Shown here piece after piece: positions 25,189 to 34,093 of a stretch of DNA of 64,000 nucleotides. The notes beneath the pieces were generated by a model. That model worked only from the letters and a program-made list of their open reading frames with translations. It was not told the origin of the DNA and ran no database searches. A program made the position numbers and the translations under genes. The stretch comes from Deltaproteobacteria bacterium (GTDB taxonomy: Bacteria > Myxococcota > Myxococcia > Myxococcales > 40CM-4-68-19): assembly GCA_005879535.1 (NCBI GenBank), contig VBKI01000049.1, positions 1 through 64,000 of the forward strand. Direction: 5' to 3'. Each line of letters begins with the position of its first letter. Position 1 is the stretch's first letter.

Positions 25189-26226
25189 GTGGATCTCTAC
25201 GGCATGACGGGCGACGCGCTCTTCGAGTGGGCGCGCGAGCGCGGCGCCACCGCAGGCGCGGCGCGGACCCTGGCGCGCTTTCTTCTCGCACAAGCAGCGG
25301 GGCGTCCCACCGCCGGATCGCCTGCGCGCGACCTTCTGGCAGCGTTCAGCGACGCTCCGGTCCGTCCGCACGCCGACGCGGCGAAGTCGAGCGACGGCAC
25401 CGTCCGCTTCGCGGTCCGGCTCGGGGATGGCGAGCTCGTGGAGACCGTCCTCATCCACCAGCCCGCTTCCGAGCTGCGCCGCAGGGAGCGGTGGACGGTG
25501 TGTCTCTCGTCGCAGGTCGGATGCGCTCGCGGCTGCGTCTTTTGTGAAACGGGCCGCCTCGGGCTCGTGCGCAATCTGAGCGCCGCGGAGATCGTCGTCC
25601 AGTATGCGCTCGCCGCCCGGCATCTCGGGGCGCGACCCGCGAACGTCGTCTTCATGGGGATGGGGGAGCCGCTGGACAATCTGGAGGAGGTCCTGCGGGC
25701 GATTGCCGTCCTCCGCGAGCCGGGCGGGTTCGCCGTGCCAGAGCGGCGCATCACGGTGAGCACGGTGGGGATCGTCCCGCGGATGGACGAGCTGTTCTCG
25801 CGGACCAAGGCGCAGGTGGCCGTTTCGTTGCATGCCATCCACCCGGAGCAGCGCCGCGCTCTGTTGCCGGTAGCGAGAAAATGGAGCTTGACGCATTTGC
25901 GCGAGTGCATCGCCCGCGCGCCCCGCTCGGTCCTGCTGCAGTGGACGCTGATCGCGGGTGTCAACGACGCCGATTCCGACGCCGACACGTTGGCGCGATT
26001 CTGCGAAGGCCTCGACGTCCGCGTGAACCTGATCCCGCTCAATCCGGGCCCCGTGGCGGGGCAGGTGGCGCCGCCGATGGATCGCTGCCGCGCGTTTCAG
26101 AGACGTCTGTCGGGACACGGCGTGCGTGCGCTCCTGCGCATGCCCCACGGGCAGCAAATCGGCGGCGCTTGCGGGCAACTCGCTGGCGCGCGTCGTGCGA
26201 TGGGCAACGCGCCGGCTGCGGGCTGA
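25189..26226 (+). CDS. RlmN/Cfr-like radical SAM methyltransferase
   Basis: The GTG at 25189 has AAGGAG 5 bases upstream, giving 345 residues, shorter at the N-terminus than E. coli RlmN. The 4Fe-4S cysteines are Cys112, Cys116 and Cys119 (GCARGCVFCE). VFMGMGEPLDNLEEVLRAI is the family GMGEP signature, RRITVSTVGIVPRM and VAVSLHA follow, and the second catalytic Cys is in QQIGGACGQLAG. RlmN methylates A2503 of 23S rRNA and A37 of some tRNAs. Sequence alone does not separate it from paralogues of unknown substrate, and the short N-terminus argues for caution. Confidence 0.8.
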   Translation: MDLYGMTGDALFEWARERGATAGAARTLARFLLAQAAGRPTAGSPARDLLAAFSDAPVRPHADAAKSSDGTVRFAVRLGDGELVETVLIHQPASELRRRERWTVCLSSQVGCARGCVFCETGRLGLVRNLSAAEIVVQYALAARHLGARPANVVFMGMGEPLDNLEEVLRAIAVLREPGGFAVPERRITVSTVGIVPRMDELFSRTKAQVAVSLHAIHPEQRRALLPVARKWSLTHLRECIARAPRSVLLQWTLIAGVNDADSDADTLARFCEGLDVRVNLIPLNPGPVAGQVAPPMDRCRAFQRRLSGHGVRALLRMPHGQQIGGACGQLAGARRAMGNAPAAG

Positions 26227-26260
26227 CACCTTGTCGCCCGTGTCCTAGGTTTGCCGCCCT

Positions 26261-28861
26261 ATGAAGCGCTGGCAAAAGGCCGTCGCAATCGTCGTTGCGG
26301 TCGTCGTCGTCCTGGTCATCATCCTCTCCTTCGTCCTCGACGGGATCCTTACCTCCAAGGCCAGGGAACAGGCCCAGGAACTGTCGCAGGAGTGGGGACG
26401 GCCGGTGCAGATCGGCGGCGTGGCCACGAAGCTCCTCACCGGGCTCGGCGTACGCGTGTCCGACGTCCAGATCGGCGCGGCCTCGGGCGAGGACGTGCCG
26501 CTCGTGGCCCTAGAGCGCGTCGAAGTGCGCGTGGCGCTGCTGCGCGCGCTCTTCTCCGGCGGCAAGAGCGTACAGGTCCATTCGGCGGAAGTGCAGGGCT
26601 TGACGGTCAACGTCGAGCGCCTGTCCGATGGCACGACGAATCTGCAGCGCTTCCAGGACAAGCTCGCCGAGAGCTCCGAAAAGAAGGCGAAGGACGAGAA
26701 GCAGTCCGACCTCTCGTTCCTCCGCGTCGACCACGCGGCGCTGCGCGAAGGAAAGGTCGCGTTCATCGACAAGGCGACGCGCGGGGCAAAGGAGCTCGCT
26801 GTCCAGCATCTCGACGTCGAGGTCAACGACCTCCGCTCGGGAAAGCCCCTGGAGGTGTTGCTCAAGGCCGCCGTTCTCGCCGACAAGCAGAACCTCGAGG
26901 TCCGGGTGAAGACGGCGCCGCTGCCGGTCACGCTCACGCCGATGCCGACCAGCGTCGCCCTCCACGTCAATCCACCCATCGACATCGGGCCCCTGGGGCC
27001 GTTCGCCGGCAAGGACATCGGCCTGGAGTCGGGAACGCTCGACGCCGACTTCGATGCGCAGCTCGGCGCAGCGGTCCCCGGCGGCTCCGGCCCGACTGCC
27101 GTGAAGGGTGTCATCAAGCTCGCGGGACTCCGCTTCGCGGGGGCGGAGGGCGGCAAGAAGCTCGACGTGGTGCTGGATACCGACTTGAAGGGCGACGCCG
27201 CCGCCGGAGACATGCGGATCGACAAGCTCCGCCTCGATCTCGGGCCTGCCGGAATCACCGGCCACGGCACCGCCAAGGGGCTGACGTCGCCTTCGCCGAG
27301 GATCGAGGGACTGGAGATCGTCTCGCACGACCTCGATCCCGCGCGTCTCGCCGCGTACTACCCGCCGCTCCGCAAGTCGTTGGGCGACATGTTCGCGGGC
27401 CCCATCGGCCTGACGGTCCGCGCCAGCGGCACGCAGGCAGCCCAGGCGCTGGAGCTGCGCGTCGACTTGACACCCGTGAGAGTGACCGTTCCGGAGCAGA
27501 TGGCGAAGGCAGCCGGCGCGCCGATGACTCTCGTCGCTCACGCCAAGGGCGCGGCCGCAAACAACGGGCCGATCCGATTCGATGCGAAGCTCGATCTCGC
27601 CGGAGTGGATCTGCGACCCGGGCAGTCATTGGACAAGAAGCCCGGTGGTCGCCTCGACCTCTCCGTCGAAGGGACGCGGAAGACGAACAAGTCGAGCACC
27701 GACCCGGAACAACGCATCGAGCTCGCCGACGTGAAGGCGCACGTGCTCGACGACGAGCTTCAGGGCAAAGGTTGGGTCGAGATGAAGGGCGCGGGAGCAA
27801 AGGCGACGAAGCAGTTCGATCTCGATCTCGCCTCCTCGCATCTCGATCTCGACCGGATGCTCATGCCCTCGACGAAGAAGAAGGAGAGCAAGCCGCTCGA
27901 TCCCGCCACTTTCAAGGGCCTCTCCGGACACGCGAAGGTGCAGATCGCGCGCCTGACGATGAAGAAGCAGACCGTCACGGACATCGTCGCCGACGTCGTC
28001 GTCCAGGAGGACCACGTCAAGGTGAACACGGCGCAGCTGAAGGCCTTCGGCGGGACGGTGAACGCCGGCGGCACGGAGATGCGCCTCGCGCACCCGGACG
28101 ATCCCTTCCACCTGGTGACGAAGCTCGACAACGTCGGGCTCGAGAACCTCGTCGCGCTGGGTTCCAGCCACAAGCTGGTCGCCGGCAAGTTCAATGGCAC
28201 CATCGACCTGCGCGGCGCGGGCGACCTGGAGAAGACGCTGGCCGGAGTGCTCGACGGCAACGTGCTCGACGGCGTCTTCTACGGCAAGGACATCCTCGGC
28301 TCGGTGACGGGACCTCTGTCGAAGGCGCTTCCTTCCGGTCTCGCCGGGAAGACGACCCAAGGCGGGATCACCAACCTCGGCCAGAAGCTGCCGTTCGGAG
28401 TCACGATCGACAAGGGAGTCGCGAAGCTGAAGAATCCGATCACGATCTCCCGCCCCGAGGCGGAGATGTCGTTCTCGGGCGGAATGCGCATGGACGGGAC
28501 GCTCGATCTACCCGGCACCGTTTCGCTCTCGCCGGAAACGATCTCCGCCATCACCGGCGGGAAGGTGAAGCCCGCGAGCGCGATTCCGGTCACGCTCAAG
28601 CTGGTGGGACCCGCGTGGAGCCCGAGCGTCGCCGATCTCGATCTCAAGCCCGCGGTGAACGAGATCGTGAAGCAGGGCGGCGCCGCGCTCGTCGGTCGCG
28701 CCTTCGGCGTCGATTCGTCGAAGGCCCAACAGGCGGCGGAGCAGAAGGCGCAGAAGGTCCAGGATGAAGCACAAAAGCGCGCGGAGGCGGAAGCCGCTGC
28801 GCAGAAGAAAAAAGTCGAAGAGGAGGCGAAAAACCGGCTGAAAGGCCTGTTCGGAAAGTAG
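26261..28861 (+). CDS. AsmA-like envelope protein
   Basis: The product has 866 residues with one N-terminal membrane anchor (AVAIVVAVVVVLVIILSFVL). The body is a long beta-rich solenoid typical of AsmA/TamB relatives, with repeated 'l.v.DV.i' units such as RVSDVQIGAASGEDVPLVAL, GTLDADFDAQL and AKVQIARLTMKKQTVTDIV. A VKGVIKLAGLRFAGAE segment and a late GSVTGPLSKALPSGLAG region fit the AsmA C-terminal domain. The last 40 residues are an Ala/Lys/Glu coiled coil. Family members help transport phospholipids to the outer membrane. It stands alone between the RlmN-like gene and a zinc-binding protein. Confidence 0.85.
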   Translation: MKRWQKAVAIVVAVVVVLVIILSFVLDGILTSKAREQAQELSQEWGRPVQIGGVATKLLTGLGVRVSDVQIGAASGEDVPLVALERVEVRVALLRALFSGGKSVQVHSAEVQGLTVNVERLSDGTTNLQRFQDKLAESSEKKAKDEKQSDLSFLRVDHAALREGKVAFIDKATRGAKELAVQHLDVEVNDLRSGKPLEVLLKAAVLADKQNLEVRVKTAPLPVTLTPMPTSVALHVNPPIDIGPLGPFAGKDIGLESGTLDADFDAQLGAAVPGGSGPTAVKGVIKLAGLRFAGAEGGKKLDVVLDTDLKGDAAAGDMRIDKLRLDLGPAGITGHGTAKGLTSPSPRIEGLEIVSHDLDPARLAAYYPPLRKSLGDMFAGPIGLTVRASGTQAAQALELRVDLTPVRVTVPEQMAKAAGAPMTLVAHAKGAAANNGPIRFDAKLDLAGVDLRPGQSLDKKPGGRLDLSVEGTRKTNKSSTDPEQRIELADVKAHVLDDELQGKGWVEMKGAGAKATKQFDLDLASSHLDLDRMLMPSTKKKESKPLDPATFKGLSGHAKVQIARLTMKKQTVTDIVADVVVQEDHVKVNTAQLKAFGGTVNAGGTEMRLAHPDDPFHLVTKLDNVGLENLVALGSSHKLVAGKFNGTIDLRGAGDLEKTLAGVLDGNVLDGVFYGKDILGSVTGPLSKALPSGLAGKTTQGGITNLGQKLPFGVTIDKGVAKLKNPITISRPEAEMSFSGGMRMDGTLDLPGTVSLSPETISAITGGKVKPASAIPVTLKLVGPAWSPSVADLDLKPAVNEIVKQGGAALVGRAFGVDSSKAQQAAEQKAQKVQDEAQKRAEAEAAAQKKKVEEEAKNRLKGLFGK

Positions 28862-28954
28862 TGGATACTTTTTCGCTCGCGCCGCGGGCCGGCCCGGGAT
28901 ACAAGGACCCGCTCGACGCCGCTTGCGGGTGGCGTTATCCACACGGAACAATCA

Positions 28955-29572
28955 ATGGCAAATCAGACGAAGGATGCGTCTTTTCGCTCGGTGATCGATC
29001 GGTTCACGCGCGAGCTGACCGCGGTCATTGCCCGGCAAGTGGAGGAGCAGGTATCCGCCGCGCTTTCGCGCATGCAGATCGGCGGCGCAACCGGGCGGAT
29101 GCGGCTCGACGGCAGGCGTTCGGGGAGGCTCTGCCCGGTGCCCGGCTGCGGGAAGCCGGGGGCCGGACCGCGCAACCGGTGGTTCTGCAAGGAGCACGCG
29201 AGCAAGCTTTCCGCGGCCGAGCAGCGCAGCATCCTCGAGCGCAACCGCAGACTGGAGGCGGAAGGCAAGCTTCCCACGGCGGTGCCCGCGCAGCGCATCG
29301 TGCGGCTTCCCGCCAAGTCTCCGCGGCCGCGCCGGCCCCTCGACATGAGCTGCCGCGTGGAAGGGTGCCCCAACCGGTCCCGCGGCCCGCGCGCCGGGTT
29401 CATCTGCGATCAGCACCGCGCCGAGTTGAGCGCCGATGAACAGCGCGCCGCGCGCGAGCGGTGGAACGCCCGGCAGAAGGGCGGCAATGCCGTCGCCGCG
29501 CCGGAGCAGCCGAAGCCGTTGCCGGCGCCCGTGCCGCCGATCGTGCGCAAGGCCGAATCCGCCGAAGCCTGA
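28955..29572 (+). CDS. Small protein with two Cys/His zinc-binding-like modules
   Basis: The product has 205 residues. After a helical N-terminus (about residues 10-42) there are two related modules: [20 protein letters not shown] then EH, and [20 protein letters not shown] then QH. Both follow C-x4-C-x12-C-x2-H and each is followed by a helix of the form 'a.LSa.EQr...ERn.R'. This is an internal duplication of about 70 residues and probably binds two zinc ions. A Pro-rich tail ends the protein. I do not recognise a named family. It could bind nucleic acid or protein. It precedes msrP by 49 bases. Confidence 0.8.
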   Translation: MANQTKDASFRSVIDRFTRELTAVIARQVEEQVSAALSRMQIGGATGRMRLDGRRSGRLCPVPGCGKPGAGPRNRWFCKEHASKLSAAEQRSILERNRRLEAEGKLPTAVPAQRIVRLPAKSPRPRRPLDMSCRVEGCPNRSRGPRAGFICDQHRAELSADEQRAARERWNARQKGGNAVAAPEQPKPLPAPVPPIVRKAESAEA

Positions 29573-29621
29573 CGTAACCGGCGGGGTCGAAACGGCGTAC
29601 AGAAGGGCGTGGAGGTCACGC

Positions 29622-30548
29622 ATGTCCTCGTCTGAAATCACGCCGAAGCAGCTCTACGTCCGTCGTCGCGAGTTCCTGAAGCTCGGCGCTGGCAGCGCGC
29701 TCGCGCTGTCGCTTCCCGCCTTCGCAAAGGCCAAGGTGGAGCACGGAGCGAAGCTCGCCGGCGTGACCGCGAATCCGAAGTACGCGTTGGCGGAGGAGAA
29801 GAAGAACGCCTACGAGGACATCACCACCTACAACAATTTCTACGAGCTGGGGACCGACAAGTCGGACCCGAGCGAGAACGCCAGCAAGCTGCAGACGCGC
29901 CCGTGGACGGTGAGCGTCGAAGGCGAAGTGGGCAAGCCGCGGAAGTGGGACATCGAGGAGATCCTCAAGTCCTTCCCCATCGAGGAGCGCGTCTACCGGC
30001 TGCGCTGCGTGGAAGCGTGGTCGATGGTGATCCCCTGGGACGGGTTTCCGCTGGCCGACTTTCTCAAGAAGCACGATCCGACCAGCCGGGCGAAGTACGT
30101 CGCCTTCGAGAGTGCGGTGCAGCCACAGATGCCCGGAGTGAAGGGATATGCGGGAATCCCCTTTCCCTACCTCGAAGGCCTGCGCATCGACGAGGCGACG
30201 CACCCGCTCGCGCTGCTGGTCGTCGGTCTCTATGGCGAGGCGCTTCCCAACCCGGACGGCGCACCCATCCGGCTGATCGTTCCCTGGAAGTACGGTTTCA
30301 AGTCGGCGAAGAGCATCGTCCGGATCAAGCTGCAGGAGACGCAGCCGGCCACGACCTGGAACCAGTATGGGGGCGGTGTCGAGTACGGTTTCTACGCCAA
30401 CGTGAACCCGGACGTGGATCACCCGCGCTGGTCGCAGGCAAAAGAGCGGCGCATCGGCGAGTTCGCGCGGCGCAAGACGCTGATGTTCAACGGCTACCCG
30501 GAAGTGGCCTCGCTGTACGCCGGGATGGACCTGAGGAAGTTCTATTGA
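29622..30548 (+). CDS. msrP: Periplasmic methionine-sulfoxide reductase, molybdopterin subunit
   Basis: The ATG at 29622 gives 308 residues. The twin-arginine signal is [20 protein letters not shown], expected for a Mo-cofactor protein exported folded. The molybdenum ligand Cys is in [20 protein letters not shown]. '[15 protein letters not shown]' and [20 protein letters not shown] are further sulfite-oxidase-fold blocks of the MsrP (YedY) family. It repairs oxidised methionines in periplasmic proteins using electrons from MsrQ, whose gene overlaps it by 4 bases (TTGA). Confidence 0.95.
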   Translation: MSSSEITPKQLYVRRREFLKLGAGSALALSLPAFAKAKVEHGAKLAGVTANPKYALAEEKKNAYEDITTYNNFYELGTDKSDPSENASKLQTRPWTVSVEGEVGKPRKWDIEEILKSFPIEERVYRLRCVEAWSMVIPWDGFPLADFLKKHDPTSRAKYVAFESAVQPQMPGVKGYAGIPFPYLEGLRIDEATHPLALLVVGLYGEALPNPDGAPIRLIVPWKYGFKSAKSIVRIKLQETQPATTWNQYGGGVEYGFYANVNPDVDHPRWSQAKERRIGEFARRKTLMFNGYPEVASLYAGMDLRKFY

Positions 30549-31144
30549 AGAAGGCGCTGGTCCCCGGAGCGTTCGCCGCGTGCTGCGTGCCCGCGCTCTG
30601 GCTCGCCGTCCAGCTCGTCACCTCGGGCCTGGGGGCCAACCCCATCGAGGCGCTCCTCAACGACCTCGGGTACATCACGTTCGTGCTGCTCGCGCTCACG
30701 CTCGCCTGTACCCCGGCGCAGATCCTGCTCGGTTGGAACTGGCCGATCCGGATCCGCAAGCTCCTCGGCGACTTCTGCTTCTTCTACGCCTGCCTGCATC
30801 TGCTCACCTACACGGTGATCGATCAGGGGTTCGACATTCACGCCATCGCCAAGGACGTCCTCAAGCACAAGTTCATCTTTCTCGGGATGGGGACGTGGCT
30901 CTTGCTGCTGCCGCTCGCCATCACGTCCACGCAGGGCTGGCAAAGGCGCCTCGGTTTCCGCCGCTGGAAGCGCCTCCACCGGCTGGTGTACCTGGCCGGT
31001 GGGCTGGCGAGCTTCCATTTCCTGCTCCGGTTCAAGACGCCGCGGCTCGAGACGGTGGCCTGGATGGGAGTGATCGGCGCGCTTCTGCTGGTGCGCGCGG
31101 TGGAAGCGGCGCGGCGGAGGGCGAGGGTGGTAGAGTCGCCATGA
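30545..31144 (+). CDS. msrQ: Heme-binding membrane subunit MsrQ
   Basis: It begins at TTG 30545 inside the msrP stop, giving 199 residues with about six membrane helices. Typical family segments include [40 protein letters not shown] (heme-ligand His region) and [20 protein letters not shown] (His in a cytoplasmic-edge motif). It passes electrons from the quinone pool or flavin to MsrP. Its stop is one base before the next gene's ATG, so the response regulator is in the same operon. Confidence 0.93.
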   Translation: MKKALVPGAFAACCVPALWLAVQLVTSGLGANPIEALLNDLGYITFVLLALTLACTPAQILLGWNWPIRIRKLLGDFCFFYACLHLLTYTVIDQGFDIHAIAKDVLKHKFIFLGMGTWLLLLPLAITSTQGWQRRLGFRRWKRLHRLVYLAGGLASFHFLLRFKTPRLETVAWMGVIGALLLVRAVEAARRRARVVESP

Positions 31145-31145
31145 G

Positions 31146-32534
31146 ATGTCCTCTCGCGCCGCCAGCATCCTGATCGTCGACGACGACGCGAATCTTCGCC
31201 AGAACATCCATTTCATCCTCGAGAAGGGCGGGATGAAGTCGTCGATGGCTTCTTCCGGTGAAGAGGCCCTGCAGCGGATGCGCACCACCGCGTTCGATCT
31301 GGTGCTGCTCGACGTGCAGATGCCGGGCATGGGTGGCCTGGAAGCGCTGCGCATCATGCGGGAGCGGCACCCGGACGTCGGCGTGATCATGTGCTCGGTG
31401 CTCAAGGACATCGCCGTCGCGGTGGAGGCGATGCATACCGGAGCGCTCGATTACGTCACCAAGGACTTCTCCCCGCCCGAACTGATCGCCCGGATACGAA
31501 AGACGCTGGCCCAGCTCCGCGCGGGCCGCGAGCTGGAGCGGCTGCACGACGTCGAGGCCACCCACGTCGGCCGGCCCATGGTGCTGGGGACCTCGCCGCG
31601 GATGCGCGCGGTGGTGCAGGTGGCGGAGAAGATCGCCGCCAAGCCCGTCACCGTGCTGGTGACCGGTGAGAGCGGCACCGGCAAGGAAGTGCTGGCGCGC
31701 TACATCCACGCCCGGAGCGACCGGAGGACCAGTCCGTTCGTCGCCGTGAACCTCCCAGCCATTCCCGCCAACCTGGTGGAGAGCGAGCTGTTCGGACACG
31801 AGCGCGGCTCCTTCACTGGCGCCGACAGGCAGAAGCTGGGCAAGTTCGAGCTGGCGAACGGCGGGACGTTGTTCCTCGACGAGATCGGCGATCTGGCGCT
31901 GGACCTCCAGGCGAAGATCCTCCGCGCGCTGCAAGAGCACGAGATCGAGCGGGTCGGTGGAGAGAAGCCCATCCTGCTCGACCTGCGCGTGATCTGCGCC
32001 ACCAACCGCGAGCTCGCGAAGCTCGTCCAGGAAGGAAGGTTTCGCGAGGATCTCTTCTGGCGTCTGAAGGTGGTCCCCATCGAGCTGCCGCCCCTGCGTG
32101 AACGGCGCGAGGACATCCGCGATCTGGCACAGCACTTCCTCGCCCGGAACGCCGCCGAGCACGGCCGCCTCCCGCAGACGCTCTCCGATGGCGCCCTCCA
32201 GCTCCTGGAGCGGTATCGGTGGCCGGGCAACATCCGCGAGCTGGAGAACATCATGGCCCGGATGACCGTGGTCTGCGACTCGCAGGTGATCGAGGAGTCG
32301 GACCTTCCGTACGACTTCGCGCTCACGGCGGCGGCCACTCCGGAAGCGGAGGCGGGCCAGAGCCTGGAGGCGGCGATCCTCGCCTTCGAGAGGAGCTTCT
32401 TGCGCAAGGCTTTGAAGCGGAACCAGTGGAACCGCAAGCGCACCGCCGAGCACCTGCAGATCGGCTACTCGACGCTCAAGGCGAAGCTCAAGTCTTATGG
32501 CATCGTGGCGGGCGCCGAAGGCGACGACGACTGA
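31146..32534 (+). CDS. NtrC-family response regulator, GSFTGA variant
   Basis: The product has 462 residues. The receiver domain (about 6-120) begins ILIVDDDANLRQNI with the phospho-Asp in LVLLDVQMPGMGG. The AAA+ domain has [31 protein letters not shown] and [12 protein letters not shown]. The sigma-54 contact loop reads GSFTGA instead of GAFTGA. A Fis-type helix-turn-helix is at the end (WNRKRTAEHLQIGYSTLKAK). It is co-transcribed with msrPQ, being 1 base from the msrQ stop. It also converges on a sensor kinase whose 3' end overlaps it by 40 bases, so the kinase is its likely partner. Confidence 0.93.
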   Translation: MSSRAASILIVDDDANLRQNIHFILEKGGMKSSMASSGEEALQRMRTTAFDLVLLDVQMPGMGGLEALRIMRERHPDVGVIMCSVLKDIAVAVEAMHTGALDYVTKDFSPPELIARIRKTLAQLRAGRELERLHDVEATHVGRPMVLGTSPRMRAVVQVAEKIAAKPVTVLVTGESGTGKEVLARYIHARSDRRTSPFVAVNLPAIPANLVESELFGHERGSFTGADRQKLGKFELANGGTLFLDEIGDLALDLQAKILRALQEHEIERVGGEKPILLDLRVICATNRELAKLVQEGRFREDLFWRLKVVPIELPPLRERREDIRDLAQHFLARNAAEHGRLPQTLSDGALQLLERYRWPGNIRELENIMARMTVVCDSQVIEESDLPYDFALTAAATPEAEAGQSLEAAILAFERSFLRKALKRNQWNRKRTAEHLQIGYSTLKAKLKSYGIVAGAEGDDD

Positions 32535-34093
32535 TCGCCGCTGAGCGGCAGGGACAGAGTGAACGTGCTCCCGTTTCCGGGGATGCTCTTCACCGTGATG
32601 CGGCCGCCATGGGCCGCCACGATCCGACGCACGTTCGGAAGGCCCATTCCCACGTGCGCGCCAGTCCGCTTCGTCGACGAGAAGGAGTCGAAGAGGGTGG
32701 CAATCCGCTCGGGAGCGATTCCTCCTCCCTGATCCTCCACCGTAAACAGCGCGTCGTGCTCGGCGCGCCCCACGCGTAGCCGCACCGCCGAGCCGGGTTC
32801 TGAGGCCTCGATCGCGTTGCGCATCAGGTTCAGGGCTGCCCGTTCCAACAGGTAGCGGTCCCCGCGCACCCACAGATCGGAAGGCGCGCGCTGCACGTCG
32901 ATCCCGATGTTTGCCTCTTTTGCGTATCCCTGCCCTCCGGCGCGGACGCTCTCGGCGAAGGCGTTCAGCTCGATGGGAAGGAATTCCGCCGGCTTCGCTT
33001 CGCGCGTCAGATCCGAGAAGTCGGAGACGAAACGGCGAAGCGTTCCGACTTCCGCGCCAATCGATTCGCGGATGCGGGGCAGGTAGTCGGCGTCGTTCAT
33101 GGCGGCGAGCTGCTCGATCTGCTGCAGGACGATGAGGCGATGCCCGAGATCATGAGTGACGCCGACGGCGATCCGGCCCGCGGTCTTGAACCGCTCTTCC
33201 AACTCGAGCGCCGTCAGCATCCGCCGGGCGAGCATGTACCCGACCGCGATGGAGATGAGCAACGTGAGGGCGGCTCCGAAGGCGAGGAAGTGCAGCGCCG
33301 TGCGAGCTCCTCGCAGCGCCTCGTCCGCGGGCTGCTCGACGGCGATGCTCCAGCCGAGATCGGGGAGTGAAGCCCATCCCGCGATCAAGTCGCGGCCTTC
33401 ACCGTTGCGTAGCCGCGCGGGGGCGGGCGTCCCCTTCACCAGGGCGGAAGCAAACGGAGATTCCGCCACGGGCTCGCCGCTGAGGACCGCGGCCCGCATC
33501 GAACCGGAGCCTGCCGCGACGAGGTGGCCGCTGCGATCGAACGCGAGCGCATATCCCTGCTCGCCGACGCGGATGCGCTGGACCTGACGCTGCAACTCGA
33601 GCAGATCCAGCGTGGCGCAGACGGCGCGGCCGGGCTTGCCGGATGGAACGCAGACATCCATCGCCGGCGATAGCTCCGCGATGTACGTCTCGGAGGCGAC
33701 TTCGGTGCCCCGCAGCGCCGCGGCGATCCGGTCGCGATCGAGCATCCGTGGCACCTCGCGCTGCGGCGTATCCGCGGAGAGGAGACGTAGCTTGCCCAGG
33801 CTCGGCGCATCGAGGGCTATGTCGGCGAGACGCCGTACGGCGTCTGACTCGTCCGCGACGGCAGTGCCGATCGCTCGCAGCATTTCGCGCTGTTGCGCGA
33901 TGTACGTGGCGATGCGTGCCGCGGCCTGAGCGGCGATTGCCTCGAGGGCCTCCTGCGACGCGCGCTCGCCGCGGTCACCGAGGATCCGCAGGCCAAAGAT
34001 GGCCAGAAGGAGGACCGGGATGACGCCGCTCGCGGCGATCAGCGCAGTGAGCAGCAAGGCGATGCGGCGCCGCGTCACCGCACGATCTCCCAT
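32495..34093 (-). CDS. Membrane sensor histidine kinase with a periplasmic Cache-like domain
   Basis: The ATG at 34093 gives 532 residues and overlaps the upstream lipoprotein gene by 19 bases. A membrane helix (about 10-35, LLLTALIAASGVIPVLLLAI) precedes a roughly 240-residue periplasmic domain of Cache type, with GWASLPDLGWSIAVEQPADE near its end. A second helix (FGAALTLLISIAVGYMLA) follows. The kinase core has the H-box VGVTHDLGHRLIVLQQIEQL, N-box LNLMRNAIEA, and G-boxes VEDQGGGI and HVGMGLPNVRRIVAAHGGRI. There is no PAS or receiver domain. Its position after a peptide-binding lipoprotein suggests that lipoprotein or its ligand is the input. The output is probably the convergent NtrC-type regulator. 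Confidence 0.92.
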   Translation of the reverse strand: MGDRAVTRRRIALLLTALIAASGVIPVLLLAIFGLRILGDRGERASQEALEAIAAQAAARIATYIAQQREMLRAIGTAVADESDAVRRLADIALDAPSLGKLRLLSADTPQREVPRMLDRDRIAAALRGTEVASETYIAELSPAMDVCVPSGKPGRAVCATLDLLELQRQVQRIRVGEQGYALAFDRSGHLVAAGSGSMRAAVLSGEPVAESPFASALVKGTPAPARLRNGEGRDLIAGWASLPDLGWSIAVEQPADEALRGARTALHFLAFGAALTLLISIAVGYMLARRMLTALELEERFKTAGRIAVGVTHDLGHRLIVLQQIEQLAAMNDADYLPRIRESIGAEVGTLRRFVSDFSDLTREAKPAEFLPIELNAFAESVRAGGQGYAKEANIGIDVQRAPSDLWVRGDRYLLERAALNLMRNAIEASEPGSAVRLRVGRAEHDALFTVEDQGGGIAPERIATLFDSFSSTKRTGAHVGMGLPNVRRIVAAHGGRITVKSIPGNGSTFTLSLPLSGDQSSSPSAPATMP

